Shown here: piece after piece, positions 54,493 to 64,000 of the stretch | How positions within the stretch are numbered: the stretch's first letter is position 1 | Layout of the letters: every line of letters begins with the position of its first letter | Assembly: GCA_019925105.1 (NCBI GenBank) | Contig: JAHGAU010000024.1 | Location: forward strand, 558,001 to 622,000 | Origin: Niebla homalea | Lineage: Eukaryota > Ascomycota > Lecanoromycetes > Lecanorales > Ramalinaceae | DNA length: 64,000 nt | Reading direction: 5' to 3' | Notes under the pieces: generated by a model | Database searches by the model: none | What the model saw: only the letters and a program-made list of their open reading frames with translations | What the model was told of the DNA's origin: nothing | Program-made: the position numbers and the translations under genes

Positions 54493-56854
54493 AATGTATA
54501 CTGGCAGATCCTTGGGCGAATGAAGGGAAACAATTGGGTAACCGATGTGCTGTCCTTTCGGGTGCTAGTAGTCACACAGGTACCTGTGATCGCGAATTTT
54601 GCAAGCTTCACACAACTGACTCGTTACTTCTGGCAAGGTCTTTGAGCGCGTGCAACGGTGAGGCTTTGCAATGGCATATGCTATTGCTGCGCCAACGGTC
54701 TAGAAAATGAAGGCTCCTGTATGATGACGCAGAAATTGACTTCGAGCACAGGGCTCCACCCCGTCCACGTTCTCGCGTCTGAGTGAAGGATGCCGGAAGA
54801 AGGTCCTGGTACCGTTGATAAGGCTGAAATGAAGTCCCAATACGTGGACTGTAAGCCAGAAGGGGATGAGGAGTGGGGTGCTTTAGGTGTCAACGGACTT
54901 CAGATCGGATGTGCTTTAAACTTGGGCCTTAGTTCCTAGCTGGATGACAATAGTACGACATTTAATACTGAGCGGCGCAGATGAGCGAGGGCTAAGTCTA
55001 AAGGCGCTATGGATGAATGGTTCAGATCTTGACTCGAGGCGCAATTGGCGGTGGAGACGACGTCTCAGGTGTCAATCGGGGTGGGAGCTTCGTTGCCTCG
55101 TTGGGCCTGGGATGGGCGGGTCTCAACGCTCAATGAGAGACAAGCTCAGGCAGTTTCGAGTAAGGCGCCGTCCGTGGTCTGTGGAGGATTCGGGGAGGAC
55201 AGTGGCCCCCCTTTGATCGCGTCAAACGCGTGTAAGAAGAAGGGATCAGTTGTCTTGCGTAATTGGAGATGAAGTATTATCCCAAACGGTGAAATGCTCA
55301 AGTGGGGAAATGATTGGGTGTGCATGCAATTAAAAGGGATTGTCCAGTAGCAACTAGCAAGGGGTTAAATGATGAAAATACCGCGGTTTAGGGTCCCACG
55401 CTAGGCCGGGTGAATCTGGCGGGCCCCCTCAGCCCGGAGTAAATGCATGACCAAGATGACGCACAGGACCATCAGTTTGTGGAGGCAGGCAGAGCGAGGC
55501 AGGGCAGGCAGGGCAGGCAGCATCGGTGAGAAGAGGAGACAAGGAAAAGTGAATAGGTGCATAATTAATCTTCATTCATTCCAAGCAGCTGTATGTAATT
55601 CTCCGACCTCTGGGCGACAAAAACAACCCCGTATCTTGTCTCATGTAACGATGCTCGGGAAACGCAGAAGCGGGCTGCAACCCCAGTGGTCAAAAGGACC
55701 ACTCAAGGTCAAGAAGGTCACGGCAAAAATTCCCGTTGCTTCCGCCTTTTAAGGTGCATAATCTCACGTGTGCGGCGTGCCTACCTACACATCGATTTCA
55801 GTCTCGAAGGTAAGGCCTTAAGGGTTAAGGTACCCGTTATGCATGCTGGCCTCCCTCCATCATGCTCGGCATCAAGGCGCGCAGTCGAGCGCCAAATTCT
55901 TCAGCCCAAGTGGCGTCCAAATATTTCTGCCTGCTCCAAAGTTCGGGTATCGATACGTTGAACTTTTCAGCCCATGGTGTGCTGGAAGGATTTCTCCTAC
56001 CAACCCCCCACCACCATCGCAAAGCTGTGGGGGCACTGTCGTCATGAAGTCATGCTCACTCACCGTTTTGCTGGACAAACCTCGATCCCGACGTTGTTTG
56101 CTAGCACGTAAATTTTGACCCTTCTTTGACAAATTTTTGGCGATAAGCAATACAGCCACGGAAAAGGTGAATATGTGCAGAATGTGCCGGACCCTAAGCG
56201 GGCCGCTTTCTTGAGCACCGTCCACCGCCTCTTCGATAGCAGCTCAGGCTGAAAGGTCAATGCCCTCTTCCTCAGCCCCCAAGGTGATTTTTCCTCATAG
56301 AGCAAACGCTTTGAACCTAGACAATTGCAGCAAGATCGAGAGATCAATCTTGACTTGGTTGACCTGACGTTGACAGAGCCAGTAAGATCGTGCATTCTCA
56401 ATCGCGCAAGTCCTCCTATGAGAGAGCATAACGCGAAGCTAGATCAGAGTATTAGACGCCGATCCAATGGCCTGCCATGCCAACGCATCCCGCCGACTGG
56501 CCGCCATAGCCCTGCCCAAGGCACATCACAATCGAGACCCTCGGGAGGCGAAGTGCAAGCCAGATTTTTGAGTCTTCGATATACGGATAAGGTGAAGCGC
56601 CGCGTGGCTTTCCTTCTTCCCCAAGCCAACGAGTTCAGGCATGCATGCAGAAAGTTGGGGTGCATGCATGAAGATTTGGTCATGTGCTGGGTGGGCCAGG
56701 TCGCTGCATGCCGACCATCGCACGGCTGATTGACCTTCACTTCGGTCCGTGCGCAACGTCCTTTGGAATCGTTCCTCAACGATCGGACGCTCGTCATAAT
56801 TTAGCAGAGTCAATGTTCTAGTGTGGAAGACATGTAGTCGCCAGGGCCGTTGGG
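54493..56854. other. Long intergenic region (2.4 kb) without a recognisable gene
   Basis: Lies upstream of HAP3 and downstream of prefoldin 2. Frames up to 134 codons exist on both strands (for example 56325-56729 plus), but none reads like a known or coherent protein. A short GGCA repeat lies near 55483-55520. Long leader regions or a noncoding transcript are possible. Confidence 0.4.
55483..55520. repeat. Short GGCAGG/GGCA tandem repeat
   Basis: A run of GGCAGGC and GGGCAGGCA units in about 38 bases of intergenic DNA. It is low-complexity and I assign no function. Confidence 0.55.
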
Positions 56855-57422
56855 CTATTGCTGCACCACCTGAATATTATTCTTCTTCTACAGCACACGT
56901 GCTCGTCAGCATCAGCTTCCACGCGACAGCCATTTTCGAGGTCTACCTTCCATTTTTCCATGTCATCTTGTTGCTTCTTGTATTGCTTCACCAACTCCTC
57001 TAGCACCTTCTTCAATCCATCTGAGTTGATTTGCAATGCCGGGGTAACATCCTTCACGGTCCTTTCCACCAGCACACCATTGATCATTCGGAAGCACTTG
57101 CGTTCTGGAGGCAATGGTCCCAGAGTTTCGAGCACTAGTCTTTTCAAATAGCGGTCAGCGCCAGCGTTGACTTGACTCCCCGAGGGCAACCGTTCTGCAG
57201 ATACGCCGCGTTGCCAGTTCCAGCTTCACAAGCTCCTCCACATACCTGTGTTCTTCAGCATCTTGTTCGATGTCGCCTATCCTTTGGGCAAGTTGCTGTA
57301 GATTGTTCTTGTAATTTGTGTATTGCTGTTGCAGCTCTGGCTGACCGTCAGATTCTATCCCTCAGGCAAATAAGGGGTCACGTACCTTGTTGCTTCTTCT
57401 GTGTTATCTGAGGCTGCGACAT
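56855..57422 (-). CDS. GIM4: Prefoldin subunit 2 (Gim4)
   Basis: Beta-type subunit of the hexameric prefoldin chaperone that delivers unfolded actin and tubulin to the CCT chaperonin. Four exons on the minus strand, 57422-57386, 57336-57246, 57139-56947 and 56887-56855, give 117 residues. Spliced, it reads MSQPQITQKKQQELQQQYTN through the first coiled-coil helix (LQQLAQRIGDIEQDAEEH), RLVLETLGPLPPERKCFRMI, NGVLVERTVKDVTPAL, and the second helix LKKVLEELVKQYKKQQDDME ending KWKKKNNIQVVQQ. The acceptor before LVLETL is GAAAAG, weak but the only one that keeps the frame and family sequence. A 123-codon unspliced frame with a spurious start and end covers exon 3. Confidence 0.92.
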
Positions 57423-57685
57423 TGTAGTATGAGATGTCAGTCTTTGTCCAGAAGCTCTGCACGAAAGATAATCGATAATCCAGTCTCGGGCTAGGCATAT
57501 TTGGGAACAAGCCAAGGGGTTAGCGTCGTAGCGGAATGTGCCGCGCTCTGGTGCGCCGAGGTGCGCCCACCCAAGCCACCTAAGCTTCCTTAAGCTCCGC
57601 AATCACCTAGGTCAATGGGCGAAGCTTGACAGATATTACTTTATTACTTTAGTCTTCATATCGACAAGCCTTCACAATCATTGCA

Positions 57686-58214
57686 ATGGTATGTAAAACC
57701 CAGGACTCACAATACCGTAATCAACGACTTAGATGTGAAACATGATGTAGGCTCCCACAGCTTCCTCAGGCGTGGAGAATGAGGCGTTCTTTCTAGCTCT
57801 TCTGACGGCCGGCGGTGGCATCACCGGATATGTTAGAACGGGGTCGATTCCTTCTATCGCAGCAGGTGTGACTGTTGGCACTCTGGTACTTCCCTTTGAA
57901 GACCATCGCTTTCTACATTCAATTACTGACGGAGAGCACCGCAGTATGGCCTGGGCGGGCTTCGGATGAGGAACCGTCAACCCTATGGGTACGTTGGGCG
58001 GCTACGATGGACAACTGAAGCATAACGACAAGATATTTCCATGAAGGACCATGGCTGACTGCTCGACAGGTTGGAGATGGCACTAATGGCAAGTGTTTTG
58101 TTGGCTGGTAGTAGCATACCTCGGGCGATCAAGACTCAGAAACCGTTACCGATGGGTTTGAGTGTCCTGGCGGCGTATGGACTGTACAGATTTGGAATGA
58201 TCCGGTTTGGTTGA
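57686..58214 (+). CDS. TMEM14 family small membrane protein
   Basis: Four-helix membrane protein of 108 residues; animal TMEM14C works in mitochondrial haem synthesis, while fungal roles are not established. Exons are 57686-57688, 57751-57885, 57945-57988 and 58070-58214. The first coding exon is only the ATG, followed directly by donor GTATGT; the second starts APTASSGVENEAFFLALLTA. Further motifs are GGGITGYVRTGSIPSIAAGV, YGLGGLRMRNRQPYGLEMAL, ASVLLAGSSIPRAIKTQKPL and PMGLSVLAAYGLYRFG, which together match the family. An in-frame Met at 57772 (MENEAFF from GTG) is not a real start. The 3-nt exon rests on phase and canonical splice signals and should be checked with RNA. Confidence 0.85.
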
Positions 58215-58409
58215 ACGGAGCCACGCCAAGTTGAATGGTCAGTTGTAATGAAGCTCAACGTTCTCTGTTCGAACACATGTTCACCAAACTCCATCTGAAT
58301 TGCCAACATCAAATTTTACCATACGTCTATCGGGCAGCTCAGATGCAGATGCCAATCATGCGAGAGTGGGTATCATCATATGCTCAAATATGTTCCCAGC
58401 AAATAGCAA

Positions 58410-60145
58410 TCATTTTAACATAAGTTCGTCGACGTCCGAGTGAGATGTGGCGGGGATTTCGTCTTCTTCCTCGTTCAAGAGGTTCCCAATGTCCACACTC
58501 TCGCGCAAAATCTCCCTCGCTCCATCTGCGTCCACTCGCATGTCGTCCATCACGAGCATTACTGCTAGTTCAGGAGCGAGAACCGCTTGAACGTAGCCCG
58601 AGACTCCACCAGCTGAGATCAGCTTGTCCGACCCTGCCAAATGCCGCAATTTCGAGGAGAAGCGGGCAATGATGTTGTCGACGACCATCTTCGCCCCTCT
58701 GGATCCGTAGTAACCTGGTATCATGTCTTCTACATCCGCTCCCTGCAGCATTGCCTGCTTCAGAGTCCGCGTCTTGCCGGCCCGAACAGTGTCGTCGAAC
58801 GCATTCCTATAGAACGAAGGTCTGTCGCCCCGCAAAATTTCCTCGATCTTTGGGTGGTAGGCTTCGAGCCGTTCGTCAAAATGAGACCAATCGATAAGAG
58901 GAAAGTTTCTTTCCCCCCATTGCTCATGGGCAGACTTGATCTTGTGTTCTCTGCAAAAGGCAGCTTGCTGTCTCAATGTCAATCTTCTCCCACCTGTGAC
59001 TTCCTCGTACCACAATTTGTCCACTACAGCTCTGCACAATGGACACTTAGCATCTGGCTCTGTATCAGAAGGATCGCTCAAGATTGTAGGCTGGCCGTCT
59101 TTGCGGAAGCAGAAGTGGGGTTGGCGCTTGGCGTCAAAAGAGTTAGATTCGCCAATAGCACTAGGATCCGTCTCACAAGCTGCATCCGCAGATTCGGATA
59201 TCAGGATTGGAGCTGTATCCATATTACTCGCAACGATTCCTGACATATGCAAAGGCTCCCCTTGATCATTTATGCCTAGGATGTCCGCAGACGCGCTCAT
59301 AGCATCGTGGATCTGACTTCCTGACTGTGATGAATCGTTTGGTGTAGAGCCAGGCGTCAAGTCGCCTGGCTGAGATGATCTTGTAACCCTGGACGGCGCT
59401 CCATACGACCTGAATTGAGCTTTCGGTTGCGTAGCCTTTGCTTTCGGTTTCAGGGGCTTGGACCCAGGGACCTTGAATTCTGGTCGTCTATCATCCTTGA
59501 CAGATTGCTGTGAATCTTGAGACACTTGACGTCGACATTCAGGTGGTTTACGAAACACTGAATGCTCTTGGATTGATGAGGCTGCTGCTAAGGGGTCAGC
59601 CAGATGATCGACGATTGTGATATTCAATGACCTTTAGACTTGATGAGATTGGTAGGCGGCTTGTTGAACTGCCGGCCTCCTCTTCTATCTTTCTGTGGCT
59701 CAGACGATGCTTGACTACTCTTCGATTCTTGGGACCTGCGTTTCGGAAGGGGCTCGTGTATGTTTGGTGTTTTAGCATAAGTATTCACACGCCTTTGGCT
59801 CCTCTTGGTCTGTCTTTCGAAAGACGACGGAAGTTCTTCTTCTACTTGTTCACGGTTGCGGCTGTGACTGCCTCTTTGAAACGAGGTCTCTGGAAGGTTT
59901 GCTCTTTCCAGACCAGCAGAGGGACTGCGGGATCTTTTCTTTACTTGACTTCTCCCATCGTCCTCGTCACTCGAACCAAGTGGAGGCGCATGGATATCCT
60001 CCTCTATGCTGAGCTCCTGACCCTTCACGTTTCCACCCTTAGCACTTGCACTCGGGTGCAAGCTTGCTGTCTTTATCCTATTCGTTTGACCAACTCTTCT
60101 AGGTATATCAACGTAGTTATAATGAGGGAGGTTGATGGATGCCAT
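58410..60145 (-). CDS. RTC4: Rtc4-domain protein (restriction of telomere capping 4 family)
   Basis: Nuclear protein whose yeast relative was named from telomere-capping genetics; the biochemical role is unknown. Exons on the minus strand are 60145-59632 and 59587-58410, giving 563 residues. The first 340 residues are polar and low-complexity with many basic clusters (KKRSRSPS, KRSQRR, PKPKAKATQPK). The C-terminal Rtc4 domain begins KCPLCRAVVDKLWYEEV and continues QQAAFCREHKIKSAHEQWGE, DWSHFDERLEAYHPKIEEIL, GDRPSFYRNAF, IPGYYGSRGAKMVVDNIIAR and LISAGGVSGYVQAVLAPELA, ending NLLNEEEDEIP. The domain is complete. The start is uncertain: the frame is open upstream with another ATG at 60190; I use MASINLPHYNYV at 60145. 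Such fungal genes contain this domain behind a long disordered tail. Confidence 0.88.
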
Positions 60146-60996
60146 CGTGCGTTGGAAATTGTAATATTTCGAAGCGGAATTGAATGCCATGAGCTCCCGA
60201 GTCACCCGAAACACGTCAGAACGCGTCAAACGCGTCCCTAATGGGCTTAATTCTGTTTCTAGTGTGGCAGTTTACACGCTTGAAGATCTAAAGTATTACG
60301 ATGCCCCTCCCCACATTCATTTACCTGAAAGCCAGACACACTTCTATACTTGCGGATAATGCAATACAATTAAACCCATGAGATCGATTGCTCAACAAGC
60401 CAAGATCTACATACATCCAGTACGGGCACTTCCAAACATCATCTTTCAACACGAGGCTTGCCACTGTAAATTTCATTGAAAACCAGTCGTCGATTGGTTA
60501 CCAACCTCCTATTTTGGAATGTTACAGGAGGTCAGTCGCATCTTGTGGCTTGTAACGTGAAGTCACAGCCATTGTCTGAAATTGATCCCAAGCGTTTGTG
60601 GCGTTCGCGATATATCTTGACTGTATGGTTCTATTGGGATATATTGTATGTAGGAATTTATTGTCTATTATCCTGTGCCTCCGCACATCTTTGCAATTTA
60701 CATTACGCAGACAGCCTTTGCATCCTGCGTATGGAGTGGTCAGTTATTGCCATACAGGAGATGGAGAGATACAAAATCATGATTACTATGGCGGTGAATG
60801 AAGAGATCATTGCATGAAGGTCTTGGTGCGCTTTCTTAGCAAAATGGGCAATAGTATGTCCCAAATGTATCCAGCTCTTCTCGGCTACAGGAGGAGATTT
60901 TCCGGGGGGGTGTAAATTTGGATTTCTAATGCGGGATCCCCTGGATGTTTTGCTTGAAGGCTTAACCTCGAGGAATCCAACTTAGATTGTCACTCT
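60146..60996. other. Intergenic region between RTC4 and PRP16
   Basis: About 850 bases with the RTC4 promoter and the PRP16 3' end; the part around 60600-60800 is AT-rich. The 113-codon plus-strand frame at 60476-60817 has no coherent features. Confidence 0.4.
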
Positions 60997-63900
60997 CTAG
61001 AATCCTCTACCTACCCTAGGAGTGAGTGGCCGCTTGACAACTCCGTGCGTTGATACCCTTTTGACGGCACTCGTCACTGGTCGTTCCGCTGCTGACACCT
61101 TCCCGTTCTCATCAGCTTTCGCTATCCGCTGGGCTTCTCGCTCTTTGTCCTCAGCCATTTTGGTCTCGATCTCCATCTTGCGATTGAACTCGTGTTCAGT
61201 AACCCGCTTGTCCCTCGCGGAGTAGCCCTTTTCTTTGACTGAGTAAAACACCCCTCCAAGTTCGGCAAGCCACTAAACAAAGGGGTTAGCTAAATCCACT
61301 CCTGTCAACAGGCTAGGGTGAGAAGTCTTACGTGCGGATCGACTGCTGTCACAGTTGACATGTATTCCTTACTAGTCAGGATGAGTTCGTGATACACAAC
61401 GTGGTCTGGCAATACGCCGAGCCCGTAGAGTGCACTCGTAGGATGAAGTTGCACCGTGACGCTGGTCCGTAGATTGATGTACTCTCCGATCCCTTTGACT
61501 TTGGCAGCCTGGTGGTAGTATCCTGAGCAGATGCATTTACGGATGGTGTCCCAGTCAGTGCCACAGCTAACCATGTCCATCTTCTGCATCTTCATGATGT
61601 CAAACAGCTGCTCTCTAATCTCCTTCGCCCGGCGCAGAGCCTTGGGATGGAGAAAGTGCCGTACACACCATCCATCCGAATGTCCATTAGATTTCCACTG
61701 CGAATAGATGTGGAGAAGGGTCAGATGGTCCGATTCAGGCACGAAGAATTTTTCACGAGCTGCGTCCGACTCTTCTTGGCGTTCCTTTGGTCGATAAAAG
61801 ACGCTCGGCACCGACAGCATCGAGACGATGGTCAACATTTCTTCACTGCAGCCATAGTCTTCAGACGTAATGATCAGCTTTGCAAGAGAAGGATCCATAG
61901 GGAAAGCCGTCATTGTCTTTCCCATGGGAGTCAAGTCACCAATATTATCCAGGGCGCCAAGCGCCCAGAGATCAAATAGGGATGTGGTGATCGTATCTTG
62001 AGGAGGCGGATCCATGAAGTCAAAGTCTAGGAGGTCTTTGACACCAAGGGACTTAAGAAGCAAGACCGTGTTTGCGAGGTTAGTTCGTTGGATTTCGGGT
62101 ATCGTCTGGATGTAGAACTCATCCTTGAAGGCCTGTTCGGTATACAGGTGGAATGACCTTCCAGGACCGGTCCTCCCGGCACGGCCTTGACGCTGCTGAG
62201 CATTGGCTTGAGATATGGGGGTGATTTGTAGCGCGTCCATGCCCATCCGAGGGTTGTAGACCTTGAGCTTCGAAAATCCAGCGTCCACCACATACATGAT
62301 CCCGTCAACCGTCAAACTGGTCTCGGCGATATTCGTGGCCACTATGACCTTGCGAACACCGGGAGCCGCCTTTTCAAAGATTTTGGCCTGAAGGTCTGCA
62401 GGCATTTGACTGTAGATTGGTAGAATGCTTATTTTGGGCGGGTCGTTCAATAATTTCAGCCTCTCTGCAGTAAGCTCACAAGTGATCTCGATGTCTTCTT
62501 GACCAGTCATGAAACAGAGGATATCGCCAGCAGGCTGAGATACATGAATTGCAAGTATTTGTTTGACTGCACTGTCAACATAGTCCTCACACGGTGTCCG
62601 GGAGTATTGAATATCAACTGGAAAGGTCCTGCCCGGGATGAAGAATTCGGGGGCTCCTCCATAGAATTTGGAGAATCTGTCCGAGTTCATGGTAGCTGAA
62701 GTGACAATAAGCTTCAAGTCTCGCCTCCTGGCCAGGACCTTTTTGATCAGGCCCATGAGCACGTCTGTGTTGAGTGCTCGCTCATGAGCCTCGTCCATAA
62801 TGATACAGGAGTATTTGTCTAGATCTGGCTCGTTCAGCGACTCACGCAACAAGACCCCGTCAGTCATGTACTTGATAGATGTTTCTTTGCTGGTACAATC
62901 TTCGAAACGAATGGCATATCCCACGAGACCTCCCAACCGGACTTCCATTTCTTCGCTCACACGTTTTGCGATACTCATCGCGGCCACACGGCGAGGCTGG
63001 GTACAGCCGATTAGGCCGCCTTTGGAGTAGCCATCTTCGCACAGGAATTGGGTCAACTGAGTCGTTTTTCCAGAGCCAGTCTGCCCGACAACGATAGTGA
63101 CTTGATTGTCTCGTATGACTCGCAGGAGCTCCTCCCGTACGGCAAAAGCAGGGAGATATTCGCGTTGTTCTCTGAGGGTCTTGCTTTTGCTGAAGCTGCT
63201 CTGCCCCTCGTTTTTCTTCAGATGCTCTGCGAATTTGTTACCACTCTTCATATCGTCCTCTCCCGGAGCTGCTGCTGCGCTATCACCCTCATCTTCTTTG
63301 ACCCCCATGAGATTACCAAGAGTAGTGCCTGCCGCGTTAGTTGCTTCCTGGGCTTGCTTCTGCCTTTCTTTCTGCTGCCGCTTCTCCTTCACCACCTTAC
63401 TCCCTTTGCGACTGAAAACGGCCATGTCGCTCTGTGGATCTCTGACTGCTGGTACTGGGTCCAGCTGTTTCGTGAAGACCTTCCTTCCGTCCAAGAAGGG
63501 AGGCTTGATATCGTGTACTAGCAGATGGATTCTAGTGGCCTCTTCATCGTCTTCAAAATCTTGCTCGTGATCTCGGCGTTGCGCGACGCCTGATGTGAGC
63601 ATTCGATTGACTTCCCAAGCATCAACATCTCGTTGCTTCTGGACCGCCTTTGCGCTGACTCGTTTCCCTAGCTTCTTCTCCGTCAGATCGGCTTCTCTCT
63701 GTCTATCAGCCCAGGAGGCATCAGACCCAAAGGGATTGTGAGATTCATCTCCCAACGAGTAGCCAAATTCATCTCCGCCGTACCAATCGCGATCCAGTGC
63801 GGTCGAATCCTCGTCGCCGATGAAGGGTTCAGGTCCGTCAAATTCGCTCTGACGAGGCGTTGCAGCCCCTCTTGAAGTCCTAGAAGTCGGCGCATACTGG

Positions 63901-64000
63901 TGTCTCACATGGCTATTTGCGTGTAGATGGGATGCCTGACCTCCTCTGCCCTTTTTGACGAGGGGCGTTTGCGCTGAGCGATTCGAGCTCAATGTTGGCG
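60997..64000 (-). CDS. PRP16: Pre-mRNA splicing DEAH-box ATPase Prp16 (DHX38), 5' end outside the window
   Basis: RNA-dependent ATPase that remodels the spliceosome between the two catalytic steps. Visible exons on the minus strand are from the right edge to 61332 and 61272-60997, at least 980 residues. The frame at the edge is open and has no ATG, so the start lies beyond 64000. Helicase motifs are intact: [63 protein letters not shown] and [12 protein letters not shown], followed by the ratchet/OB region ([23 protein letters not shown]). The intron joins VDPH to [20 protein letters not shown]. The N-terminal WYGGDEFGY region and the order of motifs point to Prp16 rather than Prp2 or Prp22. 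Confidence 0.94.

Noticed and set aside
56325..56797. Overlapping frames of about 95-134 codons on both strands upstream of prefoldin 2
   Set aside because: Frames are open on both strands at once, with no family-like segment on either; most likely chance in GC-rich DNA.
59627..60241. 204-codon plus-strand frame opposite the first RTC4 exon
   Set aside because: It is antisense to the coding exon, and no independent evidence supports a gene.
60476..60817. 113-codon plus-strand frame between RTC4 and PRP16
   Set aside because: It is in an AT-rich intergenic region, has several equally long alternative frames and no coherent protein pattern.
1..64000. tRNA genes, rRNA genes, CRISPR arrays, transposons with terminal repeats, or a secondary-metabolite cluster
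   Set aside because: I scanned for T-loop GTTCRANNC motifs, repeated spacers, transposase or reverse-transcriptase motifs and synthase genes and found none convincing. Weak T-loop-like matches (for example near 43675) lack the rest of a cloverleaf.

Overview
The window is nuclear DNA from a filamentous ascomycete (Pezizomycotina). The genes are mostly single-copy housekeeping genes split by short introns of about 45-65 nt with GT...AG ends. They sit on both strands with no operons. Characteristic families include a seven-transmembrane receptor with a CCLPCP cysteine box, Rax2, Lcl3, a two-intron Fcy1-type cytosine deaminase and an Rtc4-domain protein. I cannot place the species. Exon boundaries were worked out by hand by joining frames at GT/AG sites; every complete spliced model has a coding length divisible by three and follows the family sequence across each junction.

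Layout, left to right: a type I DnaJ chaperone (cut by the left edge), cytosine deaminase, uroporphyrinogen decarboxylase, Trm82, ribosomal P0, the FAN1 nuclease, the COMPASS subunit Sdc1 and ribosomal S13 (1-11.5 kb). A 2.6 kb gap follows, then the receptor (14.1-15.9 kb) and a long Rax2 gene (17.5-21.3 kb). U2AF large subunit, OGG1 and Erv46 follow (22.6-28.0 kb). Then comes an AT-rich stretch with a possibly decayed gene (28.0-29.5 kb), a secreted invertase, SF3B1/Hsh155, Lcl3, a second frame broken by stops (37.1-38.2 kb) and the Arp2/3 subunit ARPC2. The stretch 39.9-49.8 kb is dense: a GNAT acetyltransferase, Utp12, EMC6, Ptc7, a small unknown ORF, Utp23, Cmc2 and Ost2. The last part holds an Aro8-like aminotransferase, Hap3, a 2.4 kb gap, prefoldin 2, a TMEM14 protein, the Rtc4-domain protein and the helicase Prp16, whose 5' end runs off the right edge.

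Functional themes: splicing (U2AF65, SF3B1, Prp16), ribosome production (P0, S13, Utp12, Utp23), the ER and secretory pathway (EMC6, Ost2, Erv46), DNA repair (FAN1, OGG1), actin and polarity (ARPC2, Rax2) and mitochondria (Cmc2, Ptc7, probably Lcl3). These genes look like ordinary neighbours rather than a co-regulated cluster. I found no secondary-metabolite cluster, intact transposon, CRISPR array, rRNA or convincing tRNA. The most unusual items are two decayed-looking frames, extremely short first exons (3, 10 and 17 nt) that automatic annotation tends to miss, and a stop-free in-frame intron at the 5' end of SF3B1.
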